From Tetrapyrgos nigripes (taxonomy: Eukaryota > Basidiomycota > Agaricomycetes > Agaricales > Campanellaceae): 64,000 nt of DNA. The notes under the pieces were generated by a model. That model was not told the DNA's origin and ran no database searches. It was given only the letters and a program-made list of their open reading frames with translations. How positions within the stretch are numbered: position 1 is the first letter of the stretch; every line of letters starts with the position of its first letter. Of this stretch, positions 35,256-46,133 are shown in pieces. The DNA is taken from positions 124,001-188,000 of the forward strand of contig JAACJM010000057.1 of NCBI GenBank assembly GCA_013368315.1, given 5' to 3'. The position numbers and the translations under genes are program-made.

Positions 35256-36647
35256 TCAATCACGCATTCTTGCTGGGATGAACCTCCTTACAATGACCTC
35301 TCTTACAGAATACTCTCCGAGACACGCTGGTGACGACAGGACGGTTGTGGACAGTCGTGATCGAGCAGGTATCGTCACGTATGTGAGGATGAGAGTCTGA
35401 AAAGAATGAATATAAACACGGACGAGAAGGACTGAAAACAGCACACCTTCATAACCTGCGAGTTTACACGATTTATCGTGCTCAGCCAGTGCCAGCCAAA
35501 TGGAGAGGCGTTTTGAAGGTTGGTTGTCGAAATCTCTTGATCTGCCGGGTCTTCGTAGACTGGACAAACAACAATGGCAAACCTTTGCCAGGGAAATGAG
35601 AAAGGAGTTGACACAGAGGATAATAACGACTCACTCGGCATGAGTAAACACTGGACCCTTCTTGTACAGTAGATAATCGACGCAAAATTTGATTCCACCT
35701 TTCACTACCCAACCGAGAGACCGATAGTGATGATATGCGACGTAGTGAACTAGGAATGGGTTGTCAAGTTGTAGCTCAGGCGTAGGTAAATCTGGTATGG
35801 GAGGTGCGAGGTGTGCATGCTGAAAAGCCATCCAAGTTTCTCGCAGTGTCATCGGTTCATCCTGGTAACAGTTTAGCACAGGCTGCAAGGTGGCACGAGT
35901 AACACACCGTTTCAGGATGCAGTATATCAAGACAATCAAGTGTCCATGATAAAAAGAAGGCTTCGAAGAGCGTCAACTGTAAATGTTCCACATCCTCCAA
36001 AGTCTCTTCTTCGTTTTCTCGTTTTTCTTCCGAGTCATTTCGAGCTGCTTCAGTTTCGGGTAAAGGTGTAGCTGGTCTCCACGTTGCACCAGAAGGAATC
36101 TCTGGACCAGAAAGGGCTGGTACGATAACACGGCCCTCTTTTTCAAAGATCTCCTCCGCTTCAGCAGCTACTGCAGCTATAGCTGCTGCACGATCCAGCT
36201 TGAACTGTCGGCGGTCTGCACGTCGTTTTTCCCGTATTTCTTCTGAAGTAAGATCTAGTGATTCATTCTGAGGCCTGCGAAGAGAAGAAGGATAGACTAC
36301 GTACATTTGCCTTGACGAGCTTTTCTGTCATTCAACTTCCTCGCCAACCAACTTGGCTCACTTCGCGAAAGATCACCCTTGCCGAAAAAACCTCTTCTCC
36401 ATAGAAGCATCGAATCGTTTCGTTCGCATATCCATACTGAACGCGTATGGGGATCGAAATAGCCTTCGCAATGGGGAGTGGATACCCGAGTCAAGGACAG
36501 TCCGACAAGACCGAGAACAGAGCGGACTCGACTAGAAGACGAATCCTCGAGAAGAAGAGGAAGAGGGTTTGCATATATTCTGTTATTTTCGTTGCGTTTT
36601 GCTCCGCCCTTGCGAGGTCCGGACCCTTTTGAGCGATTTGAAGACAT
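35256..36647 (-). CDS. SEN2: tRNA-splicing endonuclease catalytic subunit Sen2
   Basis: Subunit that cuts the 5' splice site of intron-containing pre-tRNAs, 397 residues, five exons: 36305-36647, 35908-36254, 35635-35861, 35447-35582 and 35256-35396. The N-terminal domain has the family segment LWRRGFFGKGDLSRSEPSWL, followed by a charged helix (EKRRADRRQFKLDRA). The nuclease core reads YRSLGWVVKGGIKFCVDYLL, then YKKGPVFTHAEFA. The catalytic triad is visible: Tyr296, His304 and Lys351 (SQVMK). The first intron uses the second possible acceptor (36255); only this joins QGKY to LTSEEIREKRR in frame. The gene is divergent from sulfite reductase, with 189 bp between the two starts, so they share a promoter region. 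Confidence 0.92.
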
Positions 36648-36836
36648 GAAGTTGGAGTAGAATTTGAGCGTCTCTTATTGGCTCGAAAAAGCAGCCGACT
36701 ACATACACTCATCATGATTGCGTGCTACTTGAGTAGTTTGCTTGGAATTCCGAATTCCTTTTTTAATCTCTACAATCAGTAGTAAGCAGTCGTTTTTAAA
36801 AGCCTTTTATCTGCTGACTGTCTGTTACAGACCACC
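36648..36836. promoter_or_regulatory. Shared divergent promoter region, Sen2 and sulfite reductase
   Basis: The two start codons are only 189 bp apart and point away from each other. Just before the sulfite reductase ATG the sequence CTGACTGTCTGTTACAG resembles an intron 3' end, so its leader may be spliced. No clear Met4/Cbf1 site (CACGTG) is seen. Confidence 0.5.
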
Positions 36837-39800
36837 ATGGCTGCTGTAGACGTCGTGGCTCGCGTTGCCTATACCGTGTCTGACTATCTAGTCGACTCGC
36901 AACCTCAGTCTCCAGCTACCTCTCCATTTGCGCCCATATTTTCCTCGTCTCAGTCTTCAAGGCGTAGGCCAAATATCGTCACAGTCCCTCATGGTGGTGA
37001 TCCCGCTGCTTCCCTACTCAGAATCCCATCCACAGGGCTCATCTCCTTTACTGCAAGCTCCAATTCGCAGACAATAACAAGACTGCTTCTGCATAGCGCA
37101 GAGCTTTCAGCCCTTCCCCTAGTCCTTCATATTGCTATCCATGACGATCTATCTGACGTCCTTCTCCTCCGAGCCGCAGTTCCTTACCTCTTAATCTCTG
37201 CTACGGCTCAGCAAGCCCACGACAATGCTCTTCTCGCGTCCAAATTGGCCCGTACTCGGAAGAACGCGGTTGTTCACGTATTCTACGCCGGGCATTCAGA
37301 TTCTTTGTCAGAAATCCCCGAGGACTCGGTTCTTTCGTACATGTTTGGGGATTCCAAGCTGACTGATGACGTCGACGAGAACAGTCTTGAAAATGGACAT
37401 TCCAATGGGTTGGCCGGGACCTCTTTGGATGATCCTGCTGCCTCTGATTTATTCAGAGCGTACAAGGAAGCTGCCCTCAGCACTTCCGCTTTGGTCAAAC
37501 GTCCACTCATTCCATTGATTTCTCGAGGTGCTGATGACGCAGAGACTGTCATCTTCATTCTCGGGAATGATAATTCCAACATTGCTGTGGACAATGTCAG
37601 ATTTGTGTCAGTTTCACTAGCCACACCCCTACTTCCTTCACGCATTCTCAATGCCATTCCCTCGTCTGCTAACCGAATTATCGTTCTGGAGCACATTGCC
37701 ACCTGGTCGATGAAATGGACGCCTCTATACCTTGACATTGTCAGTGCTATTCAGCACCGAGAGGAACGCCCTATTGTCCAGAGTGGTACACTCGGTGATC
37801 TAATTCAGGTCACTGAGGTGGATGTCCAGAAGCTCCTGGAGCAGGCCGCGTCAGCTACATCCCCATTCACTCGTCTACAACTCGGCCCTCCTTCCTCGAG
37901 TGAGCAGAGTCTTTCCCAAGGACCTCATGTCCCCAAACATGAGCTCTCCTACATGAAAATCCTCCAACACCTCTTCAAAGAGCGACTTGACATCTCCAAT
38001 TCTCCCTCACTCGTCGCCAGCCAGGGCCAAATCGCTACTACTACTCCGGAATTCGCCTTGGGCCGGGTTCGTGGACAACTCGACCAACGGGCCGAACTCA
38101 TCTCTGCAGTCCAGGAGTTACTTCAATCCAGTAGCTCCGATTCGGAGCTTCATTCACTCCTCAGCAAATGGATTCTAGCCAAAGACGATCCCGCCAAGAG
38201 TCACACGCTCGGCGATGCCATTGTCAAGGCTCTAGACTCCTCTTCCGATTCCCCCCTCGCCAAAAGAATCCTTGCTCTCAAAGCTCATTTCCCTGCTTTG
38301 TCAAGGTGGATCATCGGATCAGACGCTTGGTCTTATGACCTTGGGTCTTCCGGTCTTCACCATGCCATTGCTTCAGGCCTGAACGTTAATATTCTCATCC
38401 TCGACAACCTTCCCTACACCTCTCGAAACACTGGGGATCCAAACCGCAGAAAACATGATGTTGGTCTGTACGCCATGAATCATGGCGATGTCTACGTCGC
38501 CAGTGTTGCGGTGTACTCTTCCTATGCCCAGGTTCTCCAGGCTATCATCGAAGCTGACAGGTTTAACGGCCCTAGTGTCGTTTTGGCATACCTACCTTAT
38601 CAGTCTGAAGATGTCTCTGCGTTGGATGTGTTGAAGGAAACCAAACTCGCTGTAGATGCTGGCTATTGGCCTCTCTACCGTTGGGATCCTAGCAAAGAGG
38701 CGGCAGGGAAGGAACCCTTCTCTCTCGACTCCGACGCTATCAAGAACGACCTCCAACAATTCCTTGATCGCCAGAACCACCTCTCCCAACTCGTGCGTTC
38801 CAAACCTCAGATGGCTGCTGAGTTGGTCAGCAGTCTCGGGCAGACCGTCAAAGAGGAGCGAAAGAGGAAAGCTCAGCAGTCTTATAACGAGCTGCTCATT
38901 GCCCTTGATGCCCCACCCCTGTTGGTGCTCTACGCTTCTGACAGTGGTAACGCTGAAAAGGTCGCGAAGAGGTTGTGTAACCGGGGTAAATCCAGAGGGC
39001 TAACGACCACATTGGCAACACTTGACTCGACGCCTCTTGAGAGTCTGGCGCAATCGGAGGATATCGTTGCCCTCATCACGTCGACTGCTGGACAGGGAGA
39101 GCCTCCACAAAATGGTCGCCAGTTCTTCAAAGCTTTGAACGCGGCCGTTGCTCGTGGCGAAACTCCCTTGTCCAATCTTCGTTACGCCGTCTTTGGTATG
39201 GGTGACAGCCACTACTGGCCTCGTCCAGAAGATGCTCAGTACTATAATAAACCCGGAAAAGATCTTGCTTCTCGTCTCGAGAAGCTCGGTGGTCAACCTG
39301 TCGTTCCTCTCGGTCTTGGAGATGATCAGGATGCAGATGGATATGAGACTGGGTACAAGCTCTGGGAGCCTCTGTTGTGGAAGGTTCTGGGTGTTGATGC
39401 TGTGGAGATATTGGAGGCTGAGCCTGAACCCATCACCAACGAACACATCAAGGCTGCTTCCAATTACCTGCGTGGTACCATCTTGGAGGGTCTGAACGAC
39501 AACTCGACGGGTGCTTTGGCACCTAGTGATACTCAACTCACCAAGTTCCATGGTATCTACCAACAGGACGACAGGGATATCCGTGATGAACGTCAGGCTC
39601 AAGGTATTGAGCCTGCATATGCTTTCATGATTCGTGTCAGAATGCCGGAGGTGTTTGTCGACCAGATCAGTGGTTGCAGATGGATCAAATTGCTGATGAA
39701 CATGGTAATGGGACGTTTAAGATTACGACGCGAGCTACGTTTCAGTTCCATGGCGTCATCAAGAGACATTTGAAGCCTGCCATTCAGGATATCAACAAGG

Positions 39801-41516
39801 TGTTGCTGGATACGCTGGCTGCTTGTGGAGATGTCAACAGGTGGGTTGAGCTACTCTTTCGTGTTAGTTTTCAGGCATGCTCATGTAACCCTTAGAAACG
39901 TCATTTGCTCGGCTATTCCCTCCAAGTCAAAACTACATGCTCAGGTTCACAAGTACTGTGCAGACATCAGTTCACACCTGATCCCTCGAACCACGGCTTA
40001 TCATGAGATTTGGTTGGACAAGAAGATGATTGCAGGAGACGCCGTCAAGGACTTTGAGCCTCTATACGGAGAATTCTATCTTCCTCGTAAAGTGAGATTT
40101 TGAGCGTTCTCTGCCAGTCATTGAATCGCTAATCAGGGTTTTTCAGTTCAAAGTTGCTGTCGCTGTCCCACCTACCAACGACGTGGACGTGTTCGCTAAT
40201 GACCTCGGATACATTGCCATCATGGATGAGAAGGGTGAATTGGCTGGGTTTAACGTCGCAATCGGAGGTGGAATGGGTGTGACTCACGCCAACAAGAAGA
40301 CGTATCCTCGTGCAGGCGATGTCATTGGTTTCTGTACCCCTGAACAGGGAAAGTTTGTCGCAGAGGCTGTCATGCTCACTCAGCGTGATAATGGGAACCG
40401 TGCAGAGTAAGTTGGATTTCCGTCTGATGCGCACCCACTTGAGCTGATCTTTGCCATTCTTCCATTAGCCGAAAGAATGCTCGTCTCAAGTACACTATTG
40501 ATCGCATGGGCCTCGACGTTTTCAAAGCCGAAGTCGAAAAACGCCTTGGATACCCTCTACAACCCGCTCGACCTTACACCTTTGACAGGAATATCGACGA
40601 TTTCGGTTGGGCCGTCGGCGAAAATGGTAATCATCACTTCACCATGTTCATCGAGAACGGTCGTATCCAAGACGAACCCGGCAAAGACTTTAAAACTGGC
40701 CTTCGGGAAATAGCCAAGTTCCACACGGGGCAGTTCAGGCTGACGGCCAATCAGCATTTGATTGTATCTGAGATTGTACCGGAGAATGTTGAGAGGGTAA
40801 AGAATGTTTTGGCCAAGTATAAGATGGATAACCTGAATTTCACGGGATTGCGTTTGTCGTCATCGGCTTGTGTCGCGTTCCCCACTTGTGGTTTGGCGAT
40901 GGCGGAGTCTGAGAGGGTAAGTTTGTCATATTGTGTGTACATTGCTGGTACTGATAGGCGCTATTTACAGTATCTCCCCATACTCATCGACAAAGTGGAG
41001 AAGATGTGCGAAGAGAATGGTCTTCGTAACGACTCAATAGTGATGAGAATGACTGGTTGCCCGAACGGATGTGCAAGACCTTATCTGGCTGGTGAGGCAT
41101 CTCATCAATGTCAAAAACATTGAACACCTGCTCATTGATTGTCTACCAGAGGTTGCATTCGTCGGTAAAGCCCCAGGGTCTTATGTCATGCTTCTTGGTG
41201 GTGGTTATTACGGACAAAGACTAAACAAAATTTATCGAGGTCAGTCTTTTTGACTTGTCTGTTGTACTATCACTGACCGGAGCCTTTTTTCTTCTTTTTT
41301 TTTTTTTTGCGCGTCACAGAAACCGTTTCTGAACCCGAAATCCTTGACATCCTCCAACCGATGATTAAGCGATACGCTCTTGAGCGGCATGAAGGGGAAC
41401 GTTTCGGTGATTGGACAATTAGAGCAGGATATATCGCTCCGACCACTAGTGGAAAGGAATGGTATGACAGGATGGGAGGCGAAGGACAATTTAGGGAGAC
41501 GGTAGCTGCTTCATGA
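36837..41516 (+). CDS. MET5: Sulfite reductase (NADPH) hemoprotein beta subunit, one frame break
   Basis: Reduces sulfite to sulfide in sulfur assimilation. The seven exons are 36837-39840, 39896-40091, 40147-40406, 40469-40916, 40971-41091, 41150-41239 and 41320-41516. The N-terminal 690 residues are the ferredoxin-oxidoreductase-like part found in fungal Met5. A flavodoxin domain starts at [19 protein letters not shown] (about 693). The hemoprotein part follows, with RATFQFHGV and the [4Fe-4S]/siroheme ligands in CVAFPTC (about 1288) and GCPNGC (about 1331). The frame breaks at 39645-39648: the text reads RVRMPEV, but one added base restores the family-typical [13 protein letters not shown] and makes the phases add up to 1438 residues, close to yeast Met5. 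So one base is missing, either in this sequence or in the genome. The last 60 coding bases recur at about 51960. Confidence 0.9.
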
Positions 41517-42068
41517 CGAAGGTCGATCTAGTACTTAGAAGGGAGGGTTTTTGCATATCTGCGGGTAGACAAGGAATTTTGTATAAGTTTTATAATGACT
41601 ATCATGGTACCAGACCTGAGGCCTGAAGCTTGAAGTGGACTAGCAAGTACTTAGATTTGATGCAAAGGGAGTACTAGTATATGTGTGGACAAGTACGTCG
41701 ACGGATTTACGTTATAGCCAATTTTCTTTCTAGGACGGTCGGCACAACCGCCTCGCTACTAGTTGCAGAATCGCTTACGCTTTCGCAGACCGTGCCGCAG
41801 TGGTCTTGTATGTAGGCCACACACTCAAGCTGTGTTGGCTCGTGCATGTAGTCATGTACTTTGTCCCTATCACTGTCAGGTTTATGCAACTGCGTTCAAT
41901 GCCCATCAAGGCTAAGCCATCCATCCAGTCGCCAGCGTAGCTCTCGCTCGTCAAGGCTCTCCATATTCACCTCCTCAAGCACGGAAACGCTGCGGAGAAT
42001 ATGGTAGCTGAGCCTGGAAGCCATACCGTTCCGAAAGCTCGAATTCGGAAGCAACCCTCCACTGCATT
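41456..42068. repeat. Duplicated flank, copy 1 (sulfite reductase tail plus spacer)
   Basis: The last 60 bases of the sulfite reductase gene and about 550 bp behind it. The spacer part (from about 41612) recurs at 45691-46133. The coding tail plus spacer recurs at 51966-52350. Shared words include GACGGATTTACGT, the TACTTAGAAGGGAG block and CACACTCAAGCTGTGTTGGC. These repeats mark the edges of a segmental duplication. Confidence 0.8.
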
Positions 42069-44183
42069 TTACCGCAAAAATGCCACCAAATCCTCACTTG
42101 CCCTCCTCGAAACTTCCACCACGCCTCCCACCTCCTCAGCATGCTTCATAGAGATATTCAAACTCCCAGCTCCAAGAATCCTACTCAACTGCTGATCATC
42201 CAGCACCTCCGCAACCTGATGTCCCAAGACAGAATAGACCTTTCCTGCATTTGGGGTATTGCCCACAGGAGTCTTCGATCTCGAGGCTGACGCCGAGTTC
42301 ACGGCAGACGACGAGTCCGAGGTCGTGAGTCCCGAGGGACCACTCTTAATCTGCAACCACTCCCCACCCTTGCACGGCACCCAATATATCCACATCTTCT
42401 CCGATTCAGCAGGGTTCCCCGCTCCCCGAGCTATGAAAAGCGGTCCCACCGCTTCTTCATCACCTCTCGCGGCGATATCATACCACAGGGAGCTAGCAGA
42501 GAATACCCGTGCCGAGGGTATTGCTACGATTCTCGAAGTTGGTCTTCCGGAGCTGATAGAAGTCAAGGTAGTAGAAGAGGAAGAAGATGGGGATGGGGAG
42601 ATGACTTCAAACACGATGGTGCAGCTATCGTAGAGATCCATTGGGGCGTACTTCGTGTTGCCCAACATCCAAGCGGCGCTGGAGAGTGCGGTGTCACCTA
42701 TTACGGCCAGGATATTGATTTTCATAATCCTCGGAATGGGGCCAGATAGTGTCGTCTCAGAGTTCGAGGAAAGGGAAGAAGGAGATGTAGGGAATTTAGG
42801 TGAAGCAAGTGAAATAGACGAAGACACTAAAGTCGGCGAAGGGACCAAAGAATCAAGCTTCTCCAACAAGTTGGTAGTGAGCGTATGCCGTGGTTCGAGG
42901 GGAAACTCCTCGCACATGTTCTCCGGCACAAGTAACCTGGCAATCTGTTGTGTCGAAAACGAATCGTCGAGGTACGCCCACAAATTTCGCGGGTGTACAT
43001 GTGCTTGATAACTCCCCACACCCAACACAAGGTTCATCACCCTCAACTTCATCGACAACGGCAAGCTTTCGAGCTTGTGGGGTTTCATAGGTCTGTTGGC
43101 GTTCGGATCCCGGTGCTCAGTCAGACTGAATATCAAGATCCTCGCGATGACCCAAAAGAGTTGGAACCCCGCCCATATGAGGACAACTCTGGACTTCTGC
43201 TGTCCCAGTAGGACATAAGAGAGGATCACGGTGAGCGTTTGGAGTATTCCTGTCGTGATCCAGAAAAACTTCCACCATGGCCCTCTCCGTGGATTCGTAG
43301 CGGCTCCTAGGACAACCTTCTTGGGACCTCCGAGACACTTAGTTGTCGGAAGAGGGGAGGCAGCGACCAAATCGAGATGGCTGTCGACTTCTATCGGTCG
43401 GCGGGCACGCATGAAATCTTTTGCCTCTAAGCACACACCGGAAGCGAAGGAGAAGAGGAAGGGAACTCCTGATAGTAAGCCTAGAAGAGTTCCGCCTTCG
43501 GTGACGAGGGTATAGATCTCGAGAGATTTAAGCAGGGAGAGAAATAACACAGAGACCTGGAAGTGCAGGTGATGGGCGTGGAATAAAGCATAGTGGTAGT
43601 GCGTGTAAACGGTCAGAGGAGAGTCGGGCGGAGTAGAGGGAAGTTCGGAAAACATGATAGACGTTGTGTTGTCAAAGGCGTAGATGTCGCAATAGGTGTG
43701 GTCTTCTTTGATTTGGGGCGACTCTTTCATTGGCTATAGTCATCAGGAATGCTCAATTGAGAGGACAGTGACCAGTTTAGTGGGTGAAAAACTCACAGTC
43801 GCATCAGGATCATCCGAAAGGCAAGACACCCCGAGCAGCCCAGACTCATCCATCGTTCCCCTCATCCTCTTCGCCATCTTACTCCGAGGCGCAAGGGACA
43901 AATCCATCCCCATAGCCTTATCCGACGAGAGCGTTCTCAACCCCACCATCTGCCTCAACCACCCTGGACAAGCAGCACTCGCACACGCTTTAATCACAGA
44001 GCTCGAGCCAAATGCACTTATTGACCCCCAAACGAGGCCTGCTGCGCCTCTGTTGCCTAGGATAAGGTCCCCTGCAGTGCTGCTTCCTATGAGGGTGGTA
44101 AGGGCTGCGATTTCTACGAGACCGTTGCCGAAATTGAGCGTTGATGGGAAAGAAGTGGTGGGTTCTGAGTCTGAGTTGTCCAT
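42069..44183 (-). CDS. Unrecognised multi-span membrane protein, copy A
   Basis: Protein of 683 residues, exons 43797-44183 and 42069-43733 (intron 43734-43796, GTGAGT..CTATAG). I recognise the general type as an Agaricomycete membrane protein but know no function. Exon 1 encodes a Gly/Ala-rich hydrophobic region (AALTTLIGSSTAGDLILGN and beyond). Exon 2 adds membrane segments around VSVLFLSLLKSLEIYTLV, GTLLGLLSGVPFLFSFA, GILQTLTVILSYVLLG and VVLIWAGFQLFWVIARILI. The remainder looks soluble, with Ser-rich linkers and a conserved end (YSVLGHQVAEVLDD, LSRILGAGSLNIS). It is one of three copies: A and B are tandem direct repeats, C is inverted. Gene A converges on sulfite reductase. Confidence 0.8.
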
Positions 44184-45690
44184 AAGTCAGTCCTAATCCC
44201 CAAAGAGATGATCTTGGGACTGTAAGGAGTGAGAGCGCAGTGCAGGGGCGACGAAGGCGGAAGAAACACCAGTTGACTGCCCGTTTGATGTGGCCCTGAC
44301 AGATAGCAGCAGAAATTAGGACGATGAGCTCTTTATTGGTTGTCTTCGACGACAGGCAGCTGCTTTGGCAATGACAGGTGGTGATCCGGGAGTTTTCCTG
44401 GCAATCATAGTAGCAATTTTGGTCACTGAAGGTTAACCGTAGTACACCTCTTTGCCTTTGCCAATCCGAACGATGTACCGTATTTTCGCTCGAGCATGAG
44501 AATCCTAGTGAGAGGGAAAGCACTGTGCAAAGTAAATCACATGAATTTCATGTGTTTTTTGAAGCGCTTTTGCCTTGATATCCACGTTGAGAATGAGTGA
44601 ACTTTTCCTAGGTCATGTCCTTTTGATATGAAATCCCGGACCTGAATTTCACTAGTTCCGTGAGCGTTTCATGTCGCCGGGCTTCTGGTTTTCATGCAGA
44701 GTATATACCAGTATAGTGCTAGTGTAAGTTGTACTAGTACGTACCTGAGCCCCAAAATAGTGTAAGTGTTCATGCAAAGAATGTAAGTGTGATTCAGACC
44801 AAAATCCCGATTAGGCTTCGGCTCCCGCTCCCGCCGCTTATACTATAGCCCCACCGTCATCCCGCCGTTTGCCCACTCCCTCGGTGCTGCCTCGGTGCTG
44901 ACTCGGTTTTTGATGTTGCTAATGCCTATGATGATCAGACAGAATACAAAGAAGTGGGTGTGAAGTTCGCCGAGAAGAATATACTTGAGAGTGGAGGACG
45001 TCGAACACGTAGGAAAACAGAGAAGGCTCTATGGAGGGACTTGGATCCGGAGCCTTGAATGGTACTAGGTATTACTAGAACTTTACACACCTTCATGAAT
45101 CTGTAGTCGCAAAAATCATTACTATACCTTCATTGTCCATCAGCAACTCTTAATTTTCTGTATTTACCTACTTGAATATCTTACTGATCTAGAGCTACTT
45201 CCTACAGAGCTTAGTGGTAGACCTGTCTGTTGCCAGAGCCGGCTGAAAGTGGCCTACGATGCGAGAAGAAGCGGGCACTTCCACATTTGGAAGTGAAAAT
45301 TGCCGCCATTCCGACCATCAGGATGGCGCGTTTGATATCCCCGGACAGCTTACACTATGGGTCGACAGGCCTTACACTATTTACAGTGCATACCCGAGGT
45401 AGGTAACACTATTCTGATCATTCCTCTTTCATGCAGTTTTACCATGAATATTTGAAGTGAAAGCCCAAAAGGCTAATAGCTGTGCTACTATCAGTCGCAC
45501 GTACTAAGTACGGTTGGGTTACTGAGGCATTGTAGTACAGTATGCTAATTTTCGTTAGCCCTATGTATTAACTGAAAGGTAGAGGTAGTCACCGCATAGG
45601 GGGGTGAGAAGAATGACATCATTGACTTACTTGGATGCCCGCGCATACATTACCTGAATGAAAAAGTACTGGTGCTAACGCGCTAACGAT
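44184..45690. other. Spacer between copies A and B
   Basis: The first 310 bp (to about 44495) match the upstream region of copy B and form the promoter of copy A. The remainder is unique and AT-variable, with a possible coding relic at 44906-45058 and many short TACTAG-type words. No transposon ends were recognised. Confidence 0.5.
44906..45058 (+). pseudogene. Possible relic of a terminal exon
   Basis: A plus-strand frame reads FDVANAYDDQTEYKEVG and later LESGGRRTRRKTEKALWRD before a stop at 45056-45058. The composition is protein-like, and a possible acceptor (ATCAGACAG) lies inside it at about 44944, but nothing upstream continues the frame. Family unknown; it may be chance. Confidence 0.25.
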
Positions 45691-46133
45691 TAGGCCTGAA
45701 GCCTGAAGTTAAAGTGCACTACCAAGTACTTTGATTTGTTGCACAGGGAGTACTACGTCGACGGATTTACGTCATAGCCAAATTTCTAGGACGTTCGGCA
45801 CAACCACGCTACTAGTTGCAGAATCACTTGCGCTTCCCTGCAGTCTTCGCAAGACATAGATGACCGTGCTAACGCAGTGGTCTCGTATGTGGGCCACACA
45901 CTCAAGCTGTGTTGGCTCATCCACGGTGCATGTAGTCATGCACTTTGTCCCCATTAGTATCACTGTCAGGTCAAGGCTAAGCCATCCATCCAATCCCCAG
46001 CGTAGCTCTCGCTCGTTAAGCTCTCCATATTCACCTCCTCAAGCAAGGAAACGTTGCGAAGAATATGGTAGGTGAACTTGGGGAGCCATACCGTTCCGAA
46101 AGCTCGAATTCGGAAGCAACCCTCCACTGCATT
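45691..46133. repeat. Duplicated flank, copy 2
   Basis: Matches 41612-42068 with substitutions and small indels; compare CCTGAAGCCTGAAG, GACGGATTTACGTCATAGCC and the block ending in AAGCAACCCTCCACTGCATT. It precedes the 3' end of copy B just as copy 1 precedes copy A. The sulfite reductase tail is not included here. Confidence 0.8.

Noticed and set aside
39651..39679. 29-nt intron in sulfite reductase (GTGTTT..TTGCAG)
   Set aside because: It keeps the frame but would remove the conserved PGGV..DQWLQ segment; a missing base explains the data better.
43696..44196. Long plus-strand frame opposite exon 1 of copy A (and the same at 47755-48255)
   Set aside because: It is the antisense shadow of a well-supported exon and is preserved only because the copies are nearly identical there.
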